Below are positions 7,354 through 14,028 of a DNA stretch of 16,668 nt, piece after piece. Where the stretch lies: contig JBQTHI010000096.1 in the NCBI GenBank assembly GCA_052390035.1, positions 1 to 16,668 of the forward strand. The letters are read 5' to 3'. A program made the translations under genes and the position numbers. Origin of the DNA: JBQTHI01 sp052390035 (lineage in GTDB: Bacteria; Actinomycetota; Acidimicrobiia; Spongiisociales; ZC4RG35). Under the pieces are notes generated by a model that did no database searches, had not been told where the DNA came from, and saw nothing but the letters and a program-made list of their open reading frames with translations. Every line of letters begins with the position of its first letter. The first letter of the stretch is position 1.

Positions 7354-7524
7354 TCAGTGATCGGCCGGTCGAACGCTCGGAGGTGGTCCGTTGGAGGCAG
7401 GCACCCGGAAGGTCGGAGGCTCCTCCTCTTTCGGAGACTCGATGGAGATCAACCGATCTCGCAAGGCCCAGACCACCCCCACCAACCCTCCGATGACGGT
7501 GGCGATGCGCAGCATCCGTTTCAT
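7354..7524 (-). CDS. Small single-span membrane protein, 56 residues
   Basis: The ORF starts at ATG (MKRMLRIATV) and ends at TGA after 56 codons. Residues 1-6 are basic, 7-20 form a hydrophobic span, and then comes the motif WALRDRLISI at 19-28 followed by an acidic, Pro-rich tail with EEEPPTFRVP at 33-42. I recall the pattern 'W-A-L-R-D-R-L followed by a PPTFR tail' from short uncharacterised actinobacterial proteins, so I take it as real. Orientation would be N-in or signal-anchor. It is divergent from the F420-dependent oxidoreductase, and a TACCCT box lies 9 nt before its ATG. Function is unknown. Confidence 0.72.
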   Translation of the reverse strand: MKRMLRIATVIGGLVGVVWALRDRLISIESPKEEEPPTFRVPASNGPPPSVRPADH

Positions 7525-7533
7525 AGCCGGGGA

Positions 7534-7539
7534 AGGGTA
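7534..7539 (-). promoter_or_regulatory. -10-like hexamer TACCCT before the 56-residue gene
   Basis: On the minus strand TACCCT is followed by 9 nt and the ATG at 7524. It has the same hexamer as the kinase promoter at 2997-3002. Confidence 0.35.
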
Positions 7540-7570
7540 ATTGGCCCAGAGGGGACGAAGATTCGCCGTC

Positions 7571-7576
7571 TACCGT
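7571..7576 (+). promoter_or_regulatory. -10-like hexamer TACCGT of the F420 oxidoreductase gene
   Basis: TACCGT is followed by exactly 6 nt (GGAGTG) and the ATG at 7583. The GGAG in the spacer is too close to the ATG for a normal ribosome site, so a leaderless message is the better reading. Confidence 0.5.
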
Positions 7577-7582
7577 GGAGTG

Positions 7583-8617
7583 ATGCCACTCAAGGTCGAC
7601 TTCTACCTGCCACCCACCACCGGTCTCAGCGGAGTGGATGCCGCCGCTCATCGGGCGGCCGAACTCGGCTATGACGGTTTTTTCACTGCTGAGACCGTCC
7701 ACAATCCCTTCCTGCCGCTGGCCCTGGCCGCCAATGCCGATCCCCATCTCATCCTGGGAACTGCCATAGCCGTGGCGTTTCCTCGCTCTCCGATGATTAC
7801 CGCTTCGATCGCCTGGGATCTGGCGGCGGCCAGTTCGGGGCGTTTCATCCTTGGCCTCGGCACCCAGGTGAAGGCCCACATCGTCCGCCGGTTCGCCGGC
7901 GAGTGGCTGCCTCCGGGGCCGCGTATGCGTGACTACCTGTTGGCGTTGCGGGCGATTTTTGCGACCTTCCAAAACAGCGAACCTCTCAAATACGAGGGGG
8001 AGTTCTATCGACTCTCCCTGATGACACCGTTCTTCAACCCGGGTCCTATCGACCACCCCGATGTGCCATTGGCTATCGCCGGGGTGGGGCCGTATATGGC
8101 CCGTCTGGCAGGAGAGATGTGTCAGGGATTCCACGTCCATCCGTTTCACACCGTTAAGTATCTCGACGAGGTCGTCCTTCCGAAGATCAGAGAGGGAGCA
8201 GACGCCGCCGGCCGGACTATGGCCGACATCGATCTCATAACGACGGTCTTTGTTGTAACGGGTCGCGACCAGGCAGAGATCGAACAGGCGATGGAGCCGA
8301 CCAAGGCGCAGATCGCCTTCTACGCCTCGACCCCCGATTATTCCGCCGTCAACGAGCTTCACGGCTGGGACGTTTCCGAGCAGCTGCGAACGATGAGCCG
8401 CCGCGGTGAGTGGACTGAGATGGCCGCTCTTATCACCGATGAGATGGTGGCCGAGGTGGCGGTGGTAGCGCCGATCGACTCGTTGGGAGCAGCTATAACG
8501 CAACGGTATGGTGACCGGGTCCAACGGGTGGGCTACTACACCCTCCTCGGACAGCCTTGGAACGACGAGGAGATGAAGTCCCTCATCGCTTCGACCAAGG
8601 CTCCCATTAGCGCATAG
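7583..8617 (+). CDS. LLM class F420-dependent oxidoreductase, MSMEG_2256-like
   Basis: The 344-residue protein is a luciferase-like monooxygenase-fold (TIM barrel) enzyme. Its sequence follows the TIGR03617 type closely: AAELGYDGFFTAETVHNPF at 30-48, LGTAIAVAFPRSPM at 60-73, GRFILGLGTQVKAHI at 89-103, then LMTPFFNPGP, FHVHPFHTVKYL and QIAFYASTPDY further on. Members use coenzyme F420, transferring hydride to or from an unidentified substrate in the cytoplasm; this implies that the host makes F420. ATG 7583 was chosen because MPLKVDFYLP is the normal family start and a -10-like box lies just before it; an open stretch of 14 codons upstream is not needed. It stands alone, converging on the gamma-glutamyltransferase. 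Confidence 0.92.
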   Translation: MPLKVDFYLPPTTGLSGVDAAAHRAAELGYDGFFTAETVHNPFLPLALAANADPHLILGTAIAVAFPRSPMITASIAWDLAAASSGRFILGLGTQVKAHIVRRFAGEWLPPGPRMRDYLLALRAIFATFQNSEPLKYEGEFYRLSLMTPFFNPGPIDHPDVPLAIAGVGPYMARLAGEMCQGFHVHPFHTVKYLDEVVLPKIREGADAAGRTMADIDLITTVFVVTGRDQAEIEQAMEPTKAQIAFYASTPDYSAVNELHGWDVSEQLRTMSRRGEWTEMAALITDEMVAEVAVVAPIDSLGAAITQRYGDRVQRVGYYTLLGQPWNDEEMKSLIASTKAPISA

Positions 8618-8650
8618 CCGCGTGGGCGTGCCGAACGACCAACATCAAAC

Positions 8651-10210
8651 TCAGATCACCTCGGCTGCCGCTGTCCCACCCCGGGGATCTGCCCCGGCAT
8701 CTACCACACCCGATGGATCGCAGGTGATCACCGACACCGGGCCCCATCCGTGCTGCAACCCCTCCATCTCCACGACCTGGTGGCCGCATTCGATGAGATG
8801 GGTGCGGACCGACGATGGTGTCGACGCCTCGACCGCCACCGGCGCATCGGCGTTGGTCAGGTCGGCTATCACCCATCGGGGCCGGGCCTGGGCGCTACCA
8901 GGACTCAGACCGGCGGCGAAGAGCCTGAGCGCCATCTGCAGAAGAAGCTGGGGTTGGTAGTCACCACCACGCGTTCCGAGCAGAGCCCGGAGCGATCCTC
9001 GTTGGGTCCACAACGTCGGGCTTAAGGTGTGGAGCGGCCGTTTTCCCGGGGCTAATTCGTTGGGATGGTCCGGCCGGAGATCGAAGCCGGCGCCCCGGTT
9101 TTGGAGGATGAACCCCGCCTTTCCGGCGCAGATCGACGTGCCAAGCCCCATGTAATTGGACTGGATGAGAGACACCGCCACCCCAGATCGGTCGAGCACG
9201 CACATGTAGGCAGTGCCGCCCGGTACCGACGCCAACGGCGGATATCTCATCCTCCGCTTGGGATCGACACGGGCCGCACCGGCCGCGATCCGGTCGGGTC
9301 CCAGCAAAGAAGCCGCCGGCACCGGGAGGAAATCAGGATCGGCGAGGACGTCGCCACGATCGGCCACCTGACACCGATAAGCCTCGATCTGGAGATGCCA
9401 TGTCGGAGGATCGTCTATCGGCATGTCACCAGCCACCATCGCATATACGGCCGCCGCCGCCAGCGTGAGGTAACCCTGTGAATTAGGTGGAACCGTCCAT
9501 CCGGTGAGCCCGAAAGCCTCGAGTGATAACGGCTCGACCCATTCGGCCTGGCTCTGAGCGAGGTCGCTGGTGGTGATGACGCCGCCAGTAGCGGTGGTGA
9601 TCTCCCGGCCGGCGAACCCTTCATAAAAACCCGAACGACCACCATCTGCCACGTCGCGGAGGGTTCTCGACAGATCGGGGCGCCGGAGTTGGTGCCCGGG
9701 TCCAGGGATTTCTCCTCCGGGGAGGAGATGAGCAGCTATCGGCTGGTCCGCCAGAGCTTCGGCGCGGATCGTGAGCGCCCGGTTCAACTCTTCCGAGGCG
9801 GGAAAGCCTCCGTCGGCATATCGCAGAGCCGGCGCCAGCACGTCGTCCCATCCCATCGTTCCGACCCTCGTCAACAACGCCTCCCAACCATCAACGCAGC
9901 CCGGCACGGTGACAGATTGGCGGTCCATCGGAGGCATCGTGCGGTGGCCGGCGGCTCGGAGCCGGTGGGGATCGGCCCCGGCTCCGGCCCGTCCGGATGC
10001 GTTGAGCGCCAGCGGAGCTGGCTCGGATGGAAGGTGAATCAGGGCGAAAAGGTCGCCACCTATGCCGCAGGTTTCTGGCGCCACCACTCCTTGCACGGCG
10101 TTGGCGGCGACCGCGGCGTCGACGGCGTTCCCACCACCGGCCAGGATCTCGATGGCGGCCGCGGTGGCAAGATAATGGGGGCTGACGGCCGCGGCGGAGG
10201 GCTCGGCCAA
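8651..10210 (-). CDS. Gamma-glutamyltransferase family protein
   Basis: The 519-residue protein has the Ntn-hydrolase gamma-glutamyltransferase layout. The N-terminal block AVSPHYLATAAAIEILAGGG is followed by NAVDAAVAANAVQGVVAPE and CGIGGDLFAL. The nucleophile Thr of the self-cleaving site is in VPGGTAYMCVLDRSG (T333 from this start), followed by VSLIQSNYMGLG and the NRGAGFDLRPDHPNELAPGKRPLHT block; the end has GWGPVSVITCDPSG and GADPRGG. No signal peptide is seen, so it is probably cytoplasmic, like the acylase/transferase-like subgroup rather than the classical periplasmic enzyme. It would hydrolyse or transfer gamma-glutamyl or related amide groups. TTG 10210 is chosen since it gives the family N-terminus and follows a GAGGA ribosome site; longer in-frame starts run into the upstream gene. 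Confidence 0.88.
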   Translation of the reverse strand: MAEPSAAAVSPHYLATAAAIEILAGGGNAVDAAVAANAVQGVVAPETCGIGGDLFALIHLPSEPAPLALNASGRAGAGADPHRLRAAGHRTMPPMDRQSVTVPGCVDGWEALLTRVGTMGWDDVLAPALRYADGGFPASEELNRALTIRAEALADQPIAAHLLPGGEIPGPGHQLRRPDLSRTLRDVADGGRSGFYEGFAGREITTATGGVITTSDLAQSQAEWVEPLSLEAFGLTGWTVPPNSQGYLTLAAAAVYAMVAGDMPIDDPPTWHLQIEAYRCQVADRGDVLADPDFLPVPAASLLGPDRIAAGAARVDPKRRMRYPPLASVPGGTAYMCVLDRSGVAVSLIQSNYMGLGTSICAGKAGFILQNRGAGFDLRPDHPNELAPGKRPLHTLSPTLWTQRGSLRALLGTRGGDYQPQLLLQMALRLFAAGLSPGSAQARPRWVIADLTNADAPVAVEASTPSSVRTHLIECGHQVVEMEGLQHGWGPVSVITCDPSGVVDAGADPRGGTAAAEVI

Positions 10211-10217
10211 GCCGCCG

Positions 10218-10222
10218 TCCTC
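10218..10222 (-). promoter_or_regulatory. Shine-Dalgarno GAGGA overlapping the upstream stop codon
   Basis: On the minus strand GAGGA lies 7 nt before TTG 10210 and shares bases with the TGA of the 205-residue gene. The layout suggests translational coupling and supports the TTG start. Confidence 0.6.
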
Positions 10223-10838
10223 AGCGGCGAAGTTCCGGTATGTGCCGGTTGAGAGCGTCGAGCACGGCTCGCACCACGGCACGCCCCGGATCACCATTGG
10301 CCAGGGCCGAGCCGACCATGAGGCGCTCCGCCGCGTCACTGACCATTACCACCTGGGCAATCGCCACCGGTCTGCCCCCCAGGGTGGGAACATCGACCGA
10401 GGCGACGGCGATGGCGGTGGTGTCCTGAAGAGCCTGGCGCAGGGCCTCAATGGTGGCCTCTGCCACCAATCGCTGGCGGGTGGTGTTGCCGGCGGCGCCG
10501 CTCACCTCTCCCACCAGGCTGTCCCCTTGCCAGTCGAGAATGACCGACACCCGACTTCGGCTACCGTCGACCTGCTCGGTCAGATCGACGATCACCGGCC
10601 GGTCACCCTGAGAGAGGTCAGAGTCGGGCAGTTGGACAACCGACACGATTCGGCGGTCGATGGGGACTCCGTAGGCGGCCTGGGCCAGGGTTTGCACGTC
10701 TCGCACCACCTGTTTGGCGGCCTTGCCTACCGAGGTGAGCATGTGGATCTCGATGATGGTGCCGTTGGAGGTCACCACCCGGGCGGCTTCGACCCCCGGG
10801 AGCCTACGCAGCTTTTCTTCGAAGTCACGAAGGTTCAC
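10221..10838 (-). CDS. Conserved-looking protein of unknown function, 205 residues
   Basis: I do not recognise the family. The protein is soluble, with no signal peptide or membrane span. The N-terminal block (1-70) reads like a small beta-alpha-beta unit: FEEKLRRLPGVEAARVV at 6-22, a strand around 28-34, a helix KQVVRDVQTLAQAAYG at 42-57, then DRRIVSVVQL at 61-70. The C-terminal block (95-203) alternates long strands with two helices (121-138, 185-198) and holds VGSALANGDPGRAVVRAVLDAL at 175-196. Two similar-fold modules joined by an acidic linker is my reading. It starts at GTG, with TAACCT 6 nt upstream, and ends 10 nt before the gamma-glutamyltransferase start, so the two are probably expressed together. 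Good codon periodicity and the promoter make it a real gene. Confidence 0.8.
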   Translation of the reverse strand: MNLRDFEEKLRRLPGVEAARVVTSNGTIIEIHMLTSVGKAAKQVVRDVQTLAQAAYGVPIDRRIVSVVQLPDSDLSQGDRPVIVDLTEQVDGSRSRVSVILDWQGDSLVGEVSGAAGNTTRQRLVAEATIEALRQALQDTTAIAVASVDVPTLGGRPVAIAQVVMVSDAAERLMVGSALANGDPGRAVVRAVLDALNRHIPELRR

Positions 10839-10844
10839 ACAGAA

Positions 10845-10850
10845 AGGTTA
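10845..10850 (-). promoter_or_regulatory. -10-like hexamer TAACCT of the 205-residue gene
   Basis: On the minus strand TAACCT is followed by exactly 6 nt and the GTG at 10838. No ribosome site is present. It would drive the 205-residue protein and the gamma-glutamyltransferase. Confidence 0.5.
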
Positions 10851-10942
10851 GCCAGCACTGCCTGTGGCAAGGCGGCATGGCAACATGACCCCGATCGTCG
10901 ACAGCCGCCACCGCCCCATGGCTTTTGATGTCACCCGACTTC

Positions 10943-10971
10943 TTGTCGGCCGTCGAACAAACGGTTAGGCT
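10943..10971 (+). promoter_or_regulatory. Possible sigma70-type promoter upstream of the HD gene pair
   Basis: TTGTCG (10943-10948) and TAGGCT (10966-10971) are separated by 17 bp, the ideal spacing for a housekeeping promoter. Transcription would start near 10978 and give a leader of over 400 nt before the first HD gene, or a separate small RNA. Confidence 0.45.
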
Positions 10972-11031
10972 CCCGCTGCTCGGGACGGGCAGAGTCAGAG
11001 TCGCCACCTGTGGCCGCTTGGAGGGGCCCTT

Positions 11032-11082
11032 CCTTGACAACACAAGGTTCCCGGCATTCGGGAACAACGCGGGGAAAACCCG
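11032..11082 (+). other. Run of three small hairpins in the long intergenic region
   Basis: Three stems follow one another almost without gaps: CCTTG/CAAGG (11032-11036 with 11043-11047), a perfect 7-bp stem GTTCCCG/CGGGAAC (11047-11053 with 11059-11065) and CGGG/CCCG around a GAAAA loop (11070-11073 with 11079-11082). They lie 60-110 nt after the probable promoter. This could be a structured leader or small RNA. I could not match it to any riboswitch I know, and there is no T-run to make it a plain terminator. The rest of 10839-11178 shows no credible gene on either strand. Confidence 0.35.
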
Positions 11083-11178
11083 GCGGCATGCCTTCAGCCC
11101 CACTGTGCTCATCACCCAGCGGAGCGGATCCGGTCCACCTGCCATTAGCGGCAAGGTGAACCTATACCAAGACAGTTG

Positions 11179-11277
11179 GTGATCACATTGAAAGGCAAGC
11201 TCGTCAGGATCGGTGCCGTTCTTGGAAGCCTGGCGGCATTGATTGTTGCTGGTTCAGCCTCCCTGAAGATCGGCTGA
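11179..11277 (+). CDS. Possible 32-residue hydrophobic small protein
   Basis: A GTG-started ORF of 33 codons (MITLKGKLVRIGAV...) has a basic start and a hydrophobic run at about residues 10-28 (IGAVLGSLAALIVAGSASL), then ends in KIG and TGA. It looks like a membrane peptide or a bare signal sequence. An in-frame TTG three bases upstream is an alternative start, and TATACC lies 7 nt before that TTG. It precedes the tandem repeats and the HD gene pair on the same strand. The ORF could be chance, as it is short and in a more AT-rich stretch than the flanking genes. Confidence 0.35.
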   Translation: MITLKGKLVRIGAVLGSLAALIVAGSASLKIG

Positions 11278-11300
11278 GCGCAGGGTCGCCGGTTCCCCGC

Positions 11301-11377
11301 GAAAACTTGATCTGCGAAAAGTAGATCTGCCAAAGTTGATCTGCCTTTAGGTCGATCGGCCTTAAGGTTGATTCGGC
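11301..11377 (+). repeat. Five degenerate tandem repeats, about 15 bp each
   Basis: Units at 11301-11315, 11316-11330, 11331-11344, 11345-11360 and 11361-11377 share a core like AAAGTTGATCTGCC; examples are GAAAACTTGATCTGC and GAAAAGTAGATCTGC. The first three are nearly alike and the last two drift toward TCGATCGGC and TTGATTCGGC. The array ends about 40 bp before the first HD gene, so it could be a cluster of binding sites. It is more AT-rich than the surroundings and not within a convincing gene. Confidence 0.6.
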
Positions 11378-11415
11378 CCCTTGGCGATGAGGACCTCCGA
11401 AAGCCCTTTCTGACG

Positions 11416-12762
11416 ATGACCGGACTAGCACGCAGGCGGGTGATGCTGGCGGCTGCGTATGCCACCGCCGGTTTCGTGCTGCTCCTGGCTTTGGTTCTGT
11501 TCGACGGGCGGTTCCCCTCGTTCTGGCGCTGGCTCCTCTTTGCCGCCGCCTTCTTCGTGCTCGAGTTCAACTCGGTTGAGGTCAACGATCGCCTCTTTCA
11601 AAGTTCCTCGGTGATGGTTGCCCTCACCGGTGGGGTGGTCTTCGCCCTCGAGGGGACCTCTGCTGCTTTGGGCATGGCGACCATGGCTGCCCTGGGGCCG
11701 CTGGTTGCACAGGACCTTCGGGAGAAACGATGGTTCCAGCCTCTGGCCAACTTTGGCCAGCTGACCCTTGCCGCCGGTGCAGCAGGATTGGTTCTCGACG
11801 CGCTATTGGCCGATGTCGGCTTTGCCACCCGTAACGACCTCGCCCGGATCGCCCTCGCCGGGGTGATGGCCTCGGCCGTGTACACGTTGATCAACTGGCA
11901 GTTGGTGGCCCTGGCGGTGCGGATGGTCTACCGGACCCGGGATGTGGTCCCCTGGTCGCGGATGGGTATGGTTTTGACCAGCTTGCTGGCCATGGGAATC
12001 GTCGGCGGCCTACTCGGCGCCACCATGGTCCTCGCCGAGCCCGCCGTCACACCTCTCATCCTCATCGTCTATCTCATCGGCCATCTTTCCCTCTCCTCTT
12101 TCAGTCAGCTGCGAGAGGCTCATGAAGGCACGCTTCGCGGTTTTGTCAAGGCGCTCGAAGCCAAAGACCTCTACACCCGCGGCCACACCGAACGGGTGGC
12201 CTATTTCGCTCAATTGATCGGCAAAGAGTTCTCATTCTCGGGCACACAGCTCGAACGGATGCGATGGGCGGCATTGATTCACGATGTCGGCAAGCTGGCA
12301 GTACCCGCTGAGCTGATCCGCAAGAAAGGGCGGCTCACCCCGGACGAATACGACGACATGCAGAATCACGCTCACCTGGTCGAAGACATCCTGGCCGAAG
12401 TGGAGTTTCTCGAGCCGATGGTCGAGATCGCCTCCGGTCATCACTCCAACTTTGATGGGACCGGGTACGGCGGCCGCGGACATCGGGAGGGCTACCGGCC
12501 GAGCTTGGAGAGTTGCATCCTGGCCGTCGCGGACTCCTTCGACGCCATGACCTCCACTCGCAGCTATCGGATGGCACTTACCCAGAGTTACGCCCTCTCT
12601 GAGCTGCGGACCAACTCGGGGAGCCAGTTCCACCCCGACGTGATCGATGCGCTCGAGCGCGGGCTGGCCAAGGTGGGGGAGACCTACGGATCTCATGACG
12701 TCGACGACGAGGAGCTTGCTCGAAGGTTGGCCGAGCAGGGAATGGCTGATGAAATGGTTTGA
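11416..12762 (+). CDS. Membrane-anchored HD-GYP-like phosphohydrolase
   Basis: The 448-residue protein has seven or eight membrane segments in residues 10-225, then a cytoplasmic HD domain from about 240 to 425. Catalytic features are present: GHTERV (H257), LIHDVGK with H289 and D290, GHHSNFDGTGYGG with H342, H343 and the DGTGYG variant of the DGxGYP signature (Pro replaced by Gly), and ADSFDAMTSTRSYR. HD-GYP enzymes break down cyclic di-GMP or related cyclic dinucleotides, so this is a likely membrane sensor-phosphodiesterase, though the Gly substitution leaves the substrate open. A MASE-like sensory role for the membrane part is inference. The start is uncertain: ATG 11416 gives a normal basic-then-hydrophobic N-terminus, while TTG 11368 would begin inside the repeats. 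The next HD gene overlaps its end by 14 bp. Confidence 0.88.
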   Translation: MTGLARRRVMLAAAYATAGFVLLLALVLFDGRFPSFWRWLLFAAAFFVLEFNSVEVNDRLFQSSSVMVALTGGVVFALEGTSAALGMATMAALGPLVAQDLREKRWFQPLANFGQLTLAAGAAGLVLDALLADVGFATRNDLARIALAGVMASAVYTLINWQLVALAVRMVYRTRDVVPWSRMGMVLTSLLAMGIVGGLLGATMVLAEPAVTPLILIVYLIGHLSLSSFSQLREAHEGTLRGFVKALEAKDLYTRGHTERVAYFAQLIGKEFSFSGTQLERMRWAALIHDVGKLAVPAELIRKKGRLTPDEYDDMQNHAHLVEDILAEVEFLEPMVEIASGHHSNFDGTGYGGRGHREGYRPSLESCILAVADSFDAMTSTRSYRMALTQSYALSELRTNSGSQFHPDVIDALERGLAKVGETYGSHDVDDEELARRLAEQGMADEMV

Positions 12763-13993
12763 ACCAAAGACCGCAGCCCCGTCCTCCATCTGGCGAAGGA
12801 TCGTCCCCTGCCTGGCAGGCGCCGCCTTGGCCCTGCTCGCCCGGCCGGCGGCCGTCGCCGAGCCGGAGGTCGCCATGTTCTGGGTCTTGCTGTTCGCCGG
12901 GTCGATGCAGATTCGGGTCCCCACCACCAGCATTCAACGTTACGGAATGGCAGTGGCGGTCGGGGTGGCGACCCCCATCTATTTCACCACGAGTGGCACG
13001 GTCGATCTGGCCTCCACTCTCTTCGTCTACGGCGCCGGGCTTTCGTTGGGAGCGCTGTTGTTGCTACTCCGGCCTTCGAGGTCGGCGGATGTGCCGGCGT
13101 TGACCCGTCGCCTGCTGGCGATGATCGTTTACGCCGTCATTTTCCGGGTGGCGTTTGAGAACCGATTCGTGCAGATGATCGGGGTGGGTTGGCGGGCGAT
13201 GGTCCCCTTGGTGCTGGCGGCAGCCGGCTGGCTGACGGTCGAAGTTTTCTTGTCCGAGCTGGAACGCGGGAAGCGGAGGTCACATCCGCTGCACCGCGAC
13301 CTGTTCGGTGATGTGAATGTCTTTGTCTCGCTAGTAGCGACAGGAGCGCTGGCCGCTCTGGCCTATTCCCGGTTGGGAATGTGGGCGCTGGGAGTGGCCG
13401 GGGTCCCTTACCTGTTCGCCCACTCCGCCTTTGGCCGGTTCCTCACGATCAAGCGCACCTATCGCCAGACAATCCGGGCGCTCGCCCGGATACCGGAGGT
13501 GGCCGGTCTGGGCGTCGATGGGCATGCCGACCGCACCGCCGGTCTGGCTGCCGAAGTTGGCGATGATCTAGGGCTTAGCAGAGCCGAGATGGATGACCTC
13601 GAATACGCCGCCCTCATGCACGACATTGGCCGGATCACTCTGACCGAGCCGGCCATTCTGCGGGTTGGTTACACCGACGACGACATCGCTCGATGGGGGG
13701 CGGAGATAATCTCCCAGGCGCCTTACCTCGACCGGGTCGCCGATCACGTTCGCCAGCTTCACCAGCCATACCGCAAACCGGGCGAGCTGAGCGACCCGGC
13801 GATCTCCATCATCTCCAAAGTGGTGCGCGCTTCCAGCTCCTACGATCACCTGGTGGCCGAACGGAACCTATCCCCGCTGCAAGCTGTCGAGGTCCTCCAC
13901 CAGGGAGCGAGTTATGACTTCGACCCGGCTGTGGTGGCAGCCATGCGACGGGTGCTGGAGCGTCGGATGGCGTTCCATCCATCAAGGCCATAA
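12749..13993 (+). CDS. Membrane-anchored degenerate HD-domain protein
   Basis: The 414-residue protein resembles its neighbour in plan: about eight membrane segments in residues 15-226, then a helical HD-like domain from about 235 to 405. It keeps GHADRT (H259) and ALMHDIGRI (H291, D292) and the later H333 and H338, but the DGxGYP region is absent; LHQPYRKPGEL stands where HHExxDGxGYP would be. So it may have altered or lost phosphodiesterase activity and act as a partner or sensor. ATG 12749 lies inside the end of the upstream gene, with an AGGG ribosome site 8 nt before it, so translation is coupled. An in-frame open stretch upstream is not used. The two genes look like an ancient duplication or a hetero-complex, which is inference. 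Confidence 0.85.
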   Translation: MKWFEPKTAAPSSIWRRIVPCLAGAALALLARPAAVAEPEVAMFWVLLFAGSMQIRVPTTSIQRYGMAVAVGVATPIYFTTSGTVDLASTLFVYGAGLSLGALLLLLRPSRSADVPALTRRLLAMIVYAVIFRVAFENRFVQMIGVGWRAMVPLVLAAAGWLTVEVFLSELERGKRRSHPLHRDLFGDVNVFVSLVATGALAALAYSRLGMWALGVAGVPYLFAHSAFGRFLTIKRTYRQTIRALARIPEVAGLGVDGHADRTAGLAAEVGDDLGLSRAEMDDLEYAALMHDIGRITLTEPAILRVGYTDDDIARWGAEIISQAPYLDRVADHVRQLHQPYRKPGELSDPAISIISKVVRASSSYDHLVAERNLSPLQAVEVLHQGASYDFDPAVVAAMRRVLERRMAFHPSRP

Positions 13994-14028
13994 CGATCGC
14001 CTCTGCAACGGCTCGGTGAGAGGGCCGC

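Noticed and set aside
7351..7363. Palindrome CGATCAGTGATCG at the end of the 56-residue gene
   Set aside because: Stem of 6 bp with one-base centre cannot form a terminator hairpin, and it overlaps the coding end.
6348..7496. 382-residue plus-strand ORF over the permease
   Set aside because: Its Arg/Gly-rich translation is typical of a shifted frame; the permease frame has coherent membrane segments.
7346..8524. 392-residue minus-strand ORF opposite the F420 oxidoreductase
   Set aside because: The oxidoreductase matches its family end to end; the antisense translation shows no domain.
10211..10339. N-terminal extension of the gamma-glutamyltransferase into the 205-residue gene
   Set aside because: The extra 43 residues do not resemble the family and overlap the upstream gene; TTG 10210 has a ribosome site.
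11054..11092. Resemblance to part of the FMN riboswitch (GGGGAAAACCCGGCGG)
   Set aside because: Only one short helix is similar; the other conserved blocks are missing and no riboflavin gene follows.
10825..11182. Overlapping ORFs of 85 (+) and 109 (-) codons in the intergenic region
   Set aside because: Neither has a plausible start context, domain or composition, and the hairpins and promoter explain the region better.
12647..12748. Upstream extension of the second HD gene inside the first
   Set aside because: The residues are a shifted reading of the first gene's end; ATG 12749 has a ribosome site and gives a sensible membrane protein start.
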